Shown here piece after piece: positions 26,135-36,700 of a DNA stretch of 64,000 bases. The position numbers and the translations under genes were made by a program. Where the stretch lies: positions 372,001 through 436,000 of the forward strand of contig CAWKCO010000012.1 of assembly GCA_963848175.1 (NCBI GenBank). Reading direction: 5' to 3'. Each line of letters begins with the position of its first letter. Within the stretch, counting starts at the first letter, position 1. A model generated the notes under the pieces. It saw nothing but the letters and a program-made list of their open reading frames with translations, did not search any database and was not told the origin of the DNA. The stretch is from JAMZMI01 sp963848175. Its GTDB lineage: Bacteria > Bacteroidota > Bacteroidia > Cytophagales > Cyclobacteriaceae.

Positions 26135-26602
26135 ATGAAATCTAAACGCAATCAATATTTACTACTTGGGCTGGTGCTTCTGATATGGGGAGTGGTATTG
26201 TGGAAGTTTGTTTCGTTTGCAGACAATACGGAGGTGAATATTGCTCCTATATCGGTGGGAAATGCAGCAAGAGCCCTGGATGAAACAGAAAAAAATTACA
26301 CTTTTCACCTTAACTATCGTGATCCTTTTTTGAAAGCTAGCAGGATGGCAGAGACGCCAGAGCCTTCTTTACAGCCGGTAGCACCCAATCCACGTCGATT
26401 TATCCGCCTACCAGAAGTGAAATATTATGGGTTGGTATCTGCTGGGCAGCAAAAGACCGGTATCATGCAGATGCAACAGAAATCTACCATGATCAAAGAA
26501 GGGGAGGAAGTTGGCCCTTATAAGATTTTAAAGATGTCTCAAGAACAACTCACGTTGTGGCACGAAGGATCAGATAGTACTGTTGTGATTGGGTTCAATT
26601 AG
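26135..26602 (+). CDS. PilP/GspC-like periplasmic linker protein
   Basis: 155 residues from ATG 26135; a GTG at 26132 directly precedes it. An N-terminal membrane anchor (YLLLGLVLLIWGVVLWKFVSF) is followed by a linker containing the RDPFL motif common in PilP-like proteins. A small beta domain follows (VKYYGLVSAGQQKTGIMQM, then EGEEVGPYKILKM), like the HR domain of GspC/PilP. It would connect the inner-membrane platform to the secretin. It is the last gene of this half-operon; GspF and the minor pseudopilins are absent here and found at 60229-62148. Confidence 0.7.
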   Translation: MKSKRNQYLLLGLVLLIWGVVLWKFVSFADNTEVNIAPISVGNAARALDETEKNYTFHLNYRDPFLKASRMAETPEPSLQPVAPNPRRFIRLPEVKYYGLVSAGQQKTGIMQMQQKSTMIKEGEEVGPYKILKMSQEQLTLWHEGSDSTVVIGFN

Positions 26603-26961
26603 TGTGACTGGTCTTTAATTATCCTTGATTGGTCGATGATATAATGTTGCCCATCGATTAAAAGATTGCTAATTTTCAAAGAATTCTTTCCGTTTATTGT
26701 CATTAAGTATTATTTTGCGACGGGTTTTTGAAAAGAAGGTAATTACTTCCCTTTCTTTTTTTAACCTTTATACTACAATTGTCACCGCAATGCTAAATAC
26801 CGCACAGGATTATTTATTCATACCTTGGTTTTTCAACCAAATTTTCCTCCCCATATCTATTACGATTAAAGATAGGATTTGTCTTTTCAAGGAATTAATG
26901 CCCGCCTTGGAGTATACCTTCCTTCTGAACGTAAGCTTTGATTTCAAAACTGTTTCAAATA
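26603..26961. other. Intergenic boundary between secretion operon and fibre genes
   Basis: No convincing gene. A 91-codon open frame here has odd composition and no plausible start context. The stretch is AT-rich and probably holds the promoter for the fibre gene at 26962. No strong terminator was recognised after 26602. It marks the left border of the DNA that splits the secretion genes. Confidence 0.4.
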
Positions 26962-27984
26962 ATGAGAATTAAAACCATCACATCCCTCTTGTACTGTTTA
27001 CTTACGTCCATGGCTTTTGGGCAAGTATGTGATTGTAATATATCCGGAAGCACTACTTCTGATGGATTTTTTTATATCAATAGCAAACCAGATGTACATC
27101 CCACTTCGCAGCTTAGATTTGCAAAATGGCAAAACAATGGGAATGCTCATATAGATGTTATGGATGGATCTCACTTATTTTTAAATTACTATAAGGGTGG
27201 GGATGTCCATTTTGGAAAGGGAGCTAATACCAATGGAAATCCTACTGGCGGAGAGTCTCATAGTATTTTCAAAAAGGATGGAAGATTAGGAGTAAATACC
27301 TTGTCACTTAATTCGGGCTTAAACTTGCAAGTGCTCGGTGCAGGGCAGTTTGGCGAACAAAATGGTCATTCAGGTATTGGGGGAGCTGCTGGTGCAAGGT
27401 TAGGTATACGTCATTCAGTAACTGATGATTATGCCCCTATGTTGTTGATGGTACACTCAGGTATTAGGACTTGGGATATGGGTGTGCATTATGATCGGTC
27501 TTTCCGCATTCGAGACTTTGATGCCAATTCATATCGTTTAACCATTTTACAAAATGGCAATATTGGCATAGGCACTACCACTCCCACCGAAAAACTCTCT
27601 GTCAATGGCACCATCCGCTCCAAAGAAGTAAAAGTAGAGGCCAATAACTGGCCAGATTATGTATTCTCTTCTGAATATGCACTTCCTTCACTTAAAGAAA
27701 CAGAAACCTATATCCAAGAAAACCACCGCTTACCCAATATGCCTTCTGCTGAGGAGGTAGCCGAGAATGGTGTAGCCTTGGGGGAGATGAACAGGTTGGT
27801 AGTGGAAAAGTTAGAAGAATTGACTCTTCACATAATAAAGTTGGAAAAGGAAAATAGAATTCTTAAAACAGAACTTAGCCAAAGACCAACAGCTAATAGC
27901 CAACTGAGCCCAGAGGTGAAGGAATTAATGCTACAGATTAAACAACTTGAAAACCGCTTAACTCAACTTGAAAATGATAAATAA
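26962..27984 (+). CDS. Secreted fibre-like protein (paralogue 3)
   Basis: 340 residues from the ATG at 26962; the in-frame ATG at 26938 would place extra residues before the signal peptide (MRIKTITSLLYCLLTSMAFG). A beta-rich middle with NGNIGIGTTTPTEKLSVNG precedes the shared C-terminal block WPDYVFSSEYALPSLKETE, then RLPNMPSAEEVAENGVALG and a long coiled coil. It forms a pair with the next gene, whose start overlaps its stop by 11 nt. Confidence 0.8.
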   Translation: MRIKTITSLLYCLLTSMAFGQVCDCNISGSTTSDGFFYINSKPDVHPTSQLRFAKWQNNGNAHIDVMDGSHLFLNYYKGGDVHFGKGANTNGNPTGGESHSIFKKDGRLGVNTLSLNSGLNLQVLGAGQFGEQNGHSGIGGAAGARLGIRHSVTDDYAPMLLMVHSGIRTWDMGVHYDRSFRIRDFDANSYRLTILQNGNIGIGTTTPTEKLSVNGTIRSKEVKVEANNWPDYVFSSEYALPSLKETETYIQENHRLPNMPSAEEVAENGVALGEMNRLVVEKLEELTLHIIKLEKENRILKTELSQRPTANSQLSPEVKELMLQIKQLENRLTQLENDK

Positions 27985-29080
27985 ACTATTTATGGCCGTG
28001 GTTATTTTACAAATGGGGACTTACTCCCTATACGGTCAGTTTTCAACCACCAATACGACTATGCAACCTGCCAGCCCTGGAGGCACGGCCATTTTTAATT
28101 TTAATTCCAACGTAAATCCTGGTTCCGATAAGGGATTTCTTCTCTTTCAAGATGAATCCGCACTCTTACCGGGAACAAGTAGCGAGGATGTTCGATTTAC
28201 AATTGGAGTGTTCAATGATTTTAGAAGCATTCCTGATCATTCCGATGAACTGTGGTTTCAAGGAGGAGGGAGACTTGTGCAGAATGTAGGGCTTTGGGAT
28301 GCAGAGCTCAATAGTTTAATTGGTATTCCTGGAGTAGGGACTACAGGAGGATATGAATGGCGTGTGAATGATGCTACTAAAATGACTTTGAATCATGACG
28401 GAAAATTGGGTATTGGGATCAATCCCAGTGCCAAACTGGATGTAAATGGCAATGCTAGAATAGAGAATGAAATCAGATTTAAGAATAACAACCAAATGAA
28501 AGGATTAGTCTGGGGTGATGCTGCGACATGGACTAATTACTATTCAAGGATGGATGACTATGAAGGCAATCTCAGAATAATGACTGATGATAAAATGTAT
28601 TTTACTGATATTAATTCTGCTAATGGCCTTCCGACAGGTACAGCAATGTTTTTGAATGTGGACACAAAACAACTTGCTATTAATACCGATCAGCCTGCAA
28701 GCGGTTTTCACTTAACAGTGAAGGGCAAAGCCATCATGGAAGAAATAAAAGTAGAAGCAGCCCCTTGGCCAGATTATGTATTCGCTACCGATTACGCACT
28801 TCCAACTCTTTCAGAAACAGAAACCTACATTCAAGAAAATCATCGCTTACCCAATATGCCTTCTGCTGAGGAGGTAGCAGAGAATGGTATCGCTCTTGGT
28901 GAGATGAACCGATTGGTGGTAGAAAAGCTTGAAGAACTTACCCTTTATGTGATAGCCCTAGAGAAGGAAAATCAAAAGCTTCAAGAAGAAAACGAACAAG
29001 TGAAAGCCCAACTCAGCCAAAATCAAAAGACCAATAGCGAAAGACTGGAGGCATTAGAGAAAATGCTAAATGAAAAATAA
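27974..29080 (+). CDS. Secreted fibre-like protein (paralogue 4)
   Basis: 368 residues from ATG 27974, inside the end of the previous gene, indicating one transcript. Signal peptide MINKLFMAVVILQMGTYSLYG. The middle carries GIGINPSAKLDVNGNARIE, and the end carries the shared block WPDYVFATDYALPTLSETE and a coiled coil rich in Glu, Lys and Gln. Sequence-divergent heads on a conserved stem are typical of the family. Confidence 0.8.
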   Translation: MINKLFMAVVILQMGTYSLYGQFSTTNTTMQPASPGGTAIFNFNSNVNPGSDKGFLLFQDESALLPGTSSEDVRFTIGVFNDFRSIPDHSDELWFQGGGRLVQNVGLWDAELNSLIGIPGVGTTGGYEWRVNDATKMTLNHDGKLGIGINPSAKLDVNGNARIENEIRFKNNNQMKGLVWGDAATWTNYYSRMDDYEGNLRIMTDDKMYFTDINSANGLPTGTAMFLNVDTKQLAINTDQPASGFHLTVKGKAIMEEIKVEAAPWPDYVFATDYALPTLSETETYIQENHRLPNMPSAEEVAENGIALGEMNRLVVEKLEELTLYVIALEKENQKLQEENEQVKAQLSQNQKTNSERLEALEKMLNEK

Positions 29081-29183
29081 AAACTCTGCTATTTTCTTCT
29101 AACTTATAAAACTGCATGAGCTAAACTTCATGGCGGCAATCAATTTTAATACTATTTTGCAGATAACTAATAAAATCCATCCA

Positions 29184-30056
29184 ATGAAACTACGAATTCC
29201 ATTCTTTGCATTAAGCTTTACATTCTCATTGCTGTTATCAGCTCAGTCTTATGGGCCGATAGACCCATCTACGCTTACCTTTAGTGCGAGTGCTCAACCA
29301 AACGGATCTCCTGCATATAATTGGGCAAATTTAATTGATGGTGATTATAACACAAGTTGGTCAACTACCACGGCTGCTTCACCCTCAGACTATTTATTAG
29401 TCCAGATAGATCAACCTATAGAGATTACTCAGCTTGCAATTACAGCAGGAATAGGGGGTGGATATACGTATACCTACAATATAGAATTTCAACTTACAAA
29501 CGGTAGTTGGCAGTCTCTTGGTAATGCGACTTTCAATTCTGAAAGCACGGAGACATTTTTCAGCCAGGGTTCTCCTCAGTTAATGACCGCTATCAGGATA
29601 AATAATATCCAGAGCATAGCGACTTACCCAGGAGGGTCAAGCAACGTCCCTATGAATATCAAAGAGATTTATCTTGAAGCGGAGCAAGCGATTCCCTCCA
29701 TTACTGGCGGACTTACGGTGGATAAGCTTCAAGTGGGAGCTGCGCTACCAGTCAATGATTATCTGGTAGCAGTAGGCGGCAATATTATATGTGAAGGTGT
29801 AGACGTAATGACAAGACAGCAATGGCCAGATTATGTTTTCGACAAGGATCATAAGCTGATGACATTGAAAGAAACCGAAGATTATATATCAGAAAATGGG
29901 CATCTACCAGGTGTGCCTGATGCAGAAACAGTAAGAAAGAAGGGGATTTCCTTAGATGAGATGATCATCATTCAAATGGAGAAGATAGAGGAACTGACGC
30001 TCCACATCATTGAGCTACAGAAGCAGATCAAGGTTCTTCAGACAGAAAAACGCTAA
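29184..30056 (+). CDS. Secreted protein with discoidin-like head and fibre C-terminus (paralogue 5)
   Basis: 290 residues from ATG 29184 (signal peptide KLRIPFFALSFTFSLLLSAQ; the earlier ATG at 29130 is rejected). Residues ~25-170 look like an F5/8 type C (discoidin) carbohydrate-binding domain: NLIDGDYNTSWST, then LLVQIDQPIEITQLAIT and NIKEIYLEA. The C-terminus is a diverged form of the shared stem (WPDYVFDKDHKLMTLKETE, then HLPGVPDAETV). The head could bind surface glycans. It directly precedes the second RHS system. Confidence 0.75.
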   Translation: MKLRIPFFALSFTFSLLLSAQSYGPIDPSTLTFSASAQPNGSPAYNWANLIDGDYNTSWSTTTAASPSDYLLVQIDQPIEITQLAITAGIGGGYTYTYNIEFQLTNGSWQSLGNATFNSESTETFFSQGSPQLMTAIRINNIQSIATYPGGSSNVPMNIKEIYLEAEQAIPSITGGLTVDKLQVGAALPVNDYLVAVGGNIICEGVDVMTRQQWPDYVFDKDHKLMTLKETEDYISENGHLPGVPDAETVRKKGISLDEMIIIQMEKIEELTLHIIELQKQIKVLQTEKR

Positions 30057-30086
30057 TTTTTAAGCTTAATATTTAAAGAACGAACG

Positions 30087-33000
30087 ATGCGAATAAGAAA
30101 GCTTTTTTTACCCTTAGTAGTTTCTATGCTGAGCACTTGCGCGTTGGGGCAAGGTTTGAACCCTGCCAAATATGTGAGCTCTGGAGTAGCTGAGCAGTAT
30201 AGAAGCAATAGCAACAGAGGTGGCATGTCGACTGCAGGATTTTCAGGTATAGCAAAGGGATATTATCCCTTGTTTTCAGAAAATTTCGGAAGTTTAAATG
30301 TAGATATAGGATTGTCCTATTATTCATCAGGAGTAAAAGTGGCAGAGCCTAGCACAAGCTTAGGTGAAGGCTGGTCTTTATCTTTTGGCGGCTCTATCAG
30401 TCGTGAGATCAACGGAGAACCAGACATATTTCCAAATGCAGATTGTCAATACTATGGTGAAGAAGAATTTCAAGAACCTATCATTTGCAGTTCAATTTTT
30501 TCTGGATTGCTCAAAGGTGCAGTTGATGGTGTTTCTGATACTTACTATATGAATTACGGTCAGTATCAATCCACTTTTATTTTTGATGAAAATGGAGAAG
30601 TTCAAATATTAAGTGGAAATCGTGACATATCAATTGAAATCTTGATGGAATCGGAGTTATGGGTTGGCTTTAAGTGCAAATTGCCAAATGGCGTAATTCT
30701 AGAATACAAAGTTTCCCGTTTTGAAGACTATTATAATCACTCGTTTATTGGTGATAATTATTTTCATGGCAGTAAATATTACGAATTTCTCAAAAAAAGT
30801 GAAAGTCAATTTAGTCGAATTCCTAGTTCATGGCAATTGGTAAGTGTGTCCGATCCCATTACTGGAGATGAATATAAAGTGGAATATGAGGAGTATGAAC
30901 TTACTACTCATGTGGAGGATCACTATCAAAGTTTTTTCAATGGATTAGTGGATTATTACGATAGCAATAACCCTGATGCAGAAATTCTCTCCTTGAACGC
31001 TCCCAATCAAGGAAGTAATGAGAGTTACTCTAATTATTTGCAAAGGGTTCGAGGCTTCAAATGGTACCCCAACAAAGGCAAGGCTAATTATGGATATGGA
31101 TATGAAGAAATAGCCACAGATATTGATAAGAAGATCATGCTTCCCACGAAGATTTCAATGGGGGGAAAGGAAATTAGGTTCAATTATGAAAATATTGGAT
31201 TTTATCAGTACAATCCTTTTCGGGTTTTAAAATCGATCCTCGTTAAGGAAAGTGGATCGGATCATTATGAGTACCTTTTGGATTATTCTGAATCTCAAAA
31301 CAAGGTGTTTCTGAGTTCGGTTGAATTGAAAAGTCATCCCACTTCTGGTGATTCTGAAACATTGGAGGGATTGAAATTCGACTATTTTGAATCTCCAAAT
31401 GGCGCCAATTTATCACCCTTGAGCATAGATGTTTGGGGTTTGCAAAATGGTTTTGTTGGGAACAACTCTTATATCGTTGATTATACTTTAAACTCCCCAT
31501 ATATCGAGCAAAGTGGAAATGGAAGGGCGCCTAATCTTAGTTATGCTAAAATTGGTATGTTGAAAAGTGTTGAAAATGCTTTTGGAGGAAAAACTTTTTT
31601 TGATTATGAATTTAATGAGAGGCTATTGTCAATTGAAGAGCAGACTTCAAAACCAAAGGTGGCGGAATCGGGCATGAATATTTACACCTCTCCAGGGTCG
31701 AATAATTATACTCCAATTGGCGAGGATAAAATTTTTAATCCATTAGAGTATAAGGATGAAATTCGATTCAGAGTGTTTCATATGTGTGGTCTCGATCCCA
31801 GTGGTATCCCTTATACTTATAATCCTTTGAATGATCTTTCTCTTGAGTTTTGTTCAGAATCGAGTAATGGAATTCGTAGAGTCGTAGCTGGTGAGTTTTG
31901 GATTCCGTCAGGCTCACAAAATGTCTCCTTGCTGACTGAAGTTATCGAGGAAATTACCCGATATAACCAACAGTGGCCTGGTCGTGAAAAAATTCTTGTT
32001 CTGTGGAGCACAAAGAAAACAGGAGTGGCCCGATATAACGGAGTAAATGGTCTTAATGGTGGATTAAGATTAAAAAGTGTGAGTGAGTCAATTCCTGGTT
32101 CTTCGGAGGTTTCTACAACTACGTATACCTACAATGACCCTTTGGATGCATCTAAATCAAGTGGTAAGTCATCTCCGAATCAATCTTACGGTATGCCTAA
32201 TAGTAATATGGGAATTGGTCATGGTACCTATTACTCCAGCATACAAACTCATTTTCCAAATGGGAGTGAGAAAGTTGATTATTTCTACGGAATGGATGAA
32301 GAGGAATTCGAAGCTGCGAACTATGAGATAGATGCTGATTATAATATTTACTATGGTAATGAAGTACGTATGCAAGGGTACTTGTCTACGGATTTTTCAG
32401 TGTTTGGTCGGCCGTTTTATGGGAAAATGTCGAAAACTCAATTTTTCGATAATTTGGATATTCCTTACAGAGAAGTAAATTATCAGTATGAGCTCATAAA
32501 CAATGGGATTTCCTTCGCCTATGAGGAGATGCATATTGGTAAATTAATCGGTAATGACACCAAGGATAATGACGGTAATTACCGTTTTACGGGTGTAGCG
32601 CCAGCTACAGATGTTGAGCTTACGGGTGTGGGAAAAGAATTGTCTTTGAGCAAGGTGGTCGAGACATCCATTGAGTCTGGCACGGAGATGGTTTCTAGCA
32701 AACTTTCCTTCTATGATAGTCCGCATCATTCATATGTTACCAGAACTCAGCAAAGCACCCTTGATGGGGATGTATTTGAGAGTGTATATAGATACCCTCA
32801 AGATTTCCCATCATCAGGAAATGCTTCACTGGTCGCTCTAATTGCTGATAATAGGGTTTCAATTCCTATTGAAAGAATTCAGCTTCTCAACGGTAAGGTC
32901 ATTTCTGCAAGTTATAGTGAGTATGGTCAGTATGGCGATCATACCTTGCTAAGCGCCACATATAGTTTTGAATCAAAGCAGCCCATTGTAGGTACAAGCG

Positions 33001-33722
33001 AAGACTTTTTTGAGAATGGCCTTTGTCAGAGTGAAGAGGCTATTCCTGACTACTATAGACAACAGAGTTTGATAGAAGCATACAATGGCAAAGGTATTCC
33101 ATCAAAAATCATAAAAAACGACGGTACTATTTTGCTCAATGTTTTTGATAACAATGGAGATAATATCATAGGAGCCTTTGTCAATCAGAGCGAAAGTAAA
33201 TTAAAACTTGCAACCTTCGAAGGAGGATTCACACCTTACGGAATGTCTTATCCAGCTAGTGCATTGGTGGGCGGGGTTGGTAGTCAAGCAGGACATACGG
33301 GAAGCACTTATTTTAATTTATCTAGCTCAAACTTGGTTTTATCTACACTTCCTGTGAATGAACCGCTAAACCTTGCCTTTTGGTACCGTGGTGCCAAACC
33401 CATCATTTCAGGAGCTCATACGGTGTTGCTAGATGGTAGTGAAAATGTAGATCTAGCCAATGGTTGGAAGCTTTTCTATGTGAAAATCAATTGTACTTCA
33501 TCGCAATTAACCATACAGGGCTCAGCTCAAATTGATGATGTGATTGTGACTGAAGAACAAGCCAGTTTTACATTGTTCAATTATGATGGATTTCAGCAAT
33601 TGACTAGTACAATCAATTCAAATTATTTCACGTCCTATTTTTACTACGATAGTTTCGGTAGAAAATCCTATATCAAAGATGATCGAGGAAATATTGTTGA
33701 GACTTATGAACGTAACTATTAA
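30087..33722 (+). CDS. RHS-system large secreted protein, N-terminal half (system 2)
   Basis: 1211 residues with a signal peptide (RIRKLFLPLVVSMLSTCALG). It shares layout with the protein at 2151: an opening GYYPLFSENFGSLNVDIGLSYYSSG with EGWSLSFGGSISR, a long Tyr-rich beta region, and RHS-like repeats only at the very end (FNYDGFQQLTSTI, YYDSFGRKSYIKDDRG). It lacks the RHS core. The second half begins 10 nt after its stop. The two proteins are read as partners of one toxin-delivery shell. Confidence 0.8.
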   Translation: MRIRKLFLPLVVSMLSTCALGQGLNPAKYVSSGVAEQYRSNSNRGGMSTAGFSGIAKGYYPLFSENFGSLNVDIGLSYYSSGVKVAEPSTSLGEGWSLSFGGSISREINGEPDIFPNADCQYYGEEEFQEPIICSSIFSGLLKGAVDGVSDTYYMNYGQYQSTFIFDENGEVQILSGNRDISIEILMESELWVGFKCKLPNGVILEYKVSRFEDYYNHSFIGDNYFHGSKYYEFLKKSESQFSRIPSSWQLVSVSDPITGDEYKVEYEEYELTTHVEDHYQSFFNGLVDYYDSNNPDAEILSLNAPNQGSNESYSNYLQRVRGFKWYPNKGKANYGYGYEEIATDIDKKIMLPTKISMGGKEIRFNYENIGFYQYNPFRVLKSILVKESGSDHYEYLLDYSESQNKVFLSSVELKSHPTSGDSETLEGLKFDYFESPNGANLSPLSIDVWGLQNGFVGNNSYIVDYTLNSPYIEQSGNGRAPNLSYAKIGMLKSVENAFGGKTFFDYEFNERLLSIEEQTSKPKVAESGMNIYTSPGSNNYTPIGEDKIFNPLEYKDEIRFRVFHMCGLDPSGIPYTYNPLNDLSLEFCSESSNGIRRVVAGEFWIPSGSQNVSLLTEVIEEITRYNQQWPGREKILVLWSTKKTGVARYNGVNGLNGGLRLKSVSESIPGSSEVSTTTYTYNDPLDASKSSGKSSPNQSYGMPNSNMGIGHGTYYSSIQTHFPNGSEKVDYFYGMDEEEFEAANYEIDADYNIYYGNEVRMQGYLSTDFSVFGRPFYGKMSKTQFFDNLDIPYREVNYQYELINNGISFAYEEMHIGKLIGNDTKDNDGNYRFTGVAPATDVELTGVGKELSLSKVVETSIESGTEMVSSKLSFYDSPHHSYVTRTQQSTLDGDVFESVYRYPQDFPSSGNASLVALIADNRVSIPIERIQLLNGKVISASYSEYGQYGDHTLLSATYSFESKQPIVGTSEDFFENGLCQSEEAIPDYYRQQSLIEAYNGKGIPSKIIKNDGTILLNVFDNNGDNIIGAFVNQSESKLKLATFEGGFTPYGMSYPASALVGGVGSQAGHTGSTYFNLSSSNLVLSTLPVNEPLNLAFWYRGAKPIISGAHTVLLDGSENVDLANGWKLFYVKINCTSSQLTIQGSAQIDDVIVTEEQASFTLFNYDGFQQLTSTINSNYFTSYFYYDSFGRKSYIKDDRGNIVETYERNY

Positions 33723-33732
33723 TCGCACTTCC

Positions 33733-36700
33733 ATGACTAAGCAAAGAATAATATTAGCCGGATTAATAGTCCTTTCATTTAGTACATTTTCTCAAGATAA
33801 ATATGATAGGGTAATAAGTGCTAGGGTGGAAGGTATAACCACCCCCGAGGCATTGAAGCAGTTGGATGACAGTCAGTCTGATCAGATCTATGTCTATTAT
33901 GATGAAAACGGACGAGAGAAGGAAGTGGTAGTAAGAGGGGCTTCTCCAGGAGGCAAGGACATGGTTCAGATGTTTACATACGACCCAACAGGCACGACTC
34001 ATAAAAGTCATAAGGGATATACTCATACCACCAGTGATGGATCTTATAAACAAACTGCCTTCGATGGGGCGGGTGTAGCTGGAAGCCAAGCTAACTTTTA
34101 CTCCACTAAGGTAAACGTAGCTCATGATAGCAAACCTTATAGTCAGGTAATGATGGATGGCAGAGTAAGCCCGCGAGTCATTGAGCAACGCGGCATAGGG
34201 AGTACGGCACACGCACACGCCACCACGTTTAATTATTCTTACAATGTGGAAGCTGACAAGGTGTTGTTATTCTCTTATGATGAGAAGGCAGGACTCACGG
34301 AAAATGGCTATTATGCCGTTCCGGCATTAAGGAAAACACGTGTGACTGACCCAGACGGAATGATTCAGGAGACATATGTCAATGACAGAGGGCAACTCAT
34401 ATTGCAGCGCATAGTAGATGGATTGGGATCTGGCGTTCATAGAGATACCTACAATCTATACAATGAAAAAGGTCAGATTTCACACATTATTCCTCCAAAA
34501 TATATAGAGCAGCTGCTAGCTCTTGAGGCAGGAGTGAGTAGCGGAGAAACGGAATGGGTAGATGAGCCCTTGTCCATTGATAGTTATCAAAATAAGAACT
34601 ATCAGATAGAAAAAGAGGGGGAAGTCTCTATGGAATCTGGATTTAGTTTTCGATCCAAGGGTGGAAAGCGATTTTATGCTAAAAAGTCTTACCTAGATGC
34701 CCATTACAGCGATTTGATCTATGAGTACAAGTATGATCATAAAGGCCGGATGATAGCGAGTAAAAACCCAGGTGCTGGTTGGTCTTTTGTTGTGTATGAC
34801 CGATGGAATAGGGTAGTGATGACTCAAGATGCGGAAATGCACAAGAGCAATACTTGGATTTATACTAAGTATGACTACCGTCATAGACCTATTTTGATGG
34901 GGAAAAGAACTGTGGAAAGCTCCCGTGACGTGATACAGATTCAAGTGGATACATTTTACGAAAACAATACCGTGCACTATGAAATAGATGGGAATGCATT
35001 ATTTGGCTATAGCGAAAGAGCCTACCCCTCTGGCTGCACTACTGATGAGCTTCTCGTGGTGAACTATTATGATACCTATGATTTCGATGTGCTCAATGTT
35101 TCTGCATTGGACTATGTCGCTCCTGACAATACTTATGACTACCCCAGCGTGCGTACCAAAGGCCTCAGTACAGGCCAGCGAATAAAAAACCTACAAACAG
35201 GAGAATGGTATGATCGTAAGATTTATTATGATAGCAGACTCAGGGGCTTGCAAGTAAGAGAGATCAAAGGCTCCAGCCAAAAGATGGTGGCGACTATCAA
35301 AACCAATTTTATAGGCCAACCTACTGAAAGCGTAAATGAGTATGAATTGGATGCAGAAATAGTCAAAGTCAAATCAAATTATACCTATGATCATAAAGGA
35401 CGCCCTACAGCTAAAACGTTAAGTGTAAATGATCAGCCCACGATACAAGTATCTGCGTATTCTTATAATGAGCTGGGAGAGACTATACAAAAAAAACTGG
35501 GAGTGAATGGCTCCTCGGCTTTGCAGAGTTTGGATTTGAAGTTTGATATCAATGGGCGTGTGGTGAGTTTGAATGATGGTATGACTGATGCCAATGATTT
35601 ATTCTCCTTCAATTTGTACTACAATCAGGCGCTTGCATCTGCGACTACCGCTACCAAGCACAATGGAAGCATCAGCGCTTTCACTTGGCAACATAGAGGA
35701 GATGATGGGGTATTGGAAGATGAACATGCCTATCAGTATCAATATGACAAGGCCAATCAGCTGAAAGCAGCCGTATATGGAGATAAGTCAGGGACTAGTG
35801 CTAATTACGCTTGGAATGGCAACTATAGCACCAACCATGAGTATGACGCCAATGGCAACATGACCCATGTGAAGCGCTGGCATAAGGATGGAACTAAGAA
35901 GCTAATGGATGACCTACAGATGGTCTATAAAGGCAATCAGCTACAAACGGTAAAAGACCTGAGCAACAATGTGCTTGGTTTTGAGGATGGCGCTTCTGAA
36001 AAGACGGAAGAAATCTTTTACAACAAAAACGGCAATATGACCAAAGATCTCAATGCTGGCATTACAGCTATTGAGTACAACATCCTGAGCCTACCATCCA
36101 AAATAACCAAAGCCAATGGTGATGTGACGTTTGAATATGATGCTGGTGGAGTGAAGCGGTCAAGGGCACTTACAGGACAAAATGCCGTACGCATGGACTA
36201 TCTGGGGGCAGCCGTCTTTGAAAATGGCGTGCCAGTGTTGTTGAAAATAGCAGAAGGAACTATCAACTTAAAGGAAACCATCGCCAAGGTGCAGTATCAC
36301 CTAGCAGATCATCAAGGAAACGTGCGAGTGGTCTTTGAAGAGCATCCCTCGATACCGGGCAAAGCCAGAATACTGCAAAAGCAAAGCTACTATCCTTATG
36401 GCTTGAGTTTTGATCGGCAACAATTTGGTATGGATGAAGCAGATGCGCAGTACAACGGTATGGAGTGGCAAGGCCAAGCCAATCTCGATTGGTATGACTA
36501 CAACGCCCGATTCTACAACCCTGCCATTGGGCGATTTATGGCGGTAGATCCTATAGTACACTTTGTGAGTCCCTATGCTTATGTACACAACAATCCGATC
36601 AACTTTACTGATCCTACTGGGATGATTTGTGAGCCGGGTGACCCGCCAACATGGGTTTATGACATGAACGGGAACAGATATGATCTTTGTACTCCGAGTG

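Noticed and set aside
26697..26972. 91-codon open frame before the fibre gene
   Set aside because: Runs into the true start region of the gene at 26962 in another frame and reads as low-quality coding sequence; treated as intergenic.
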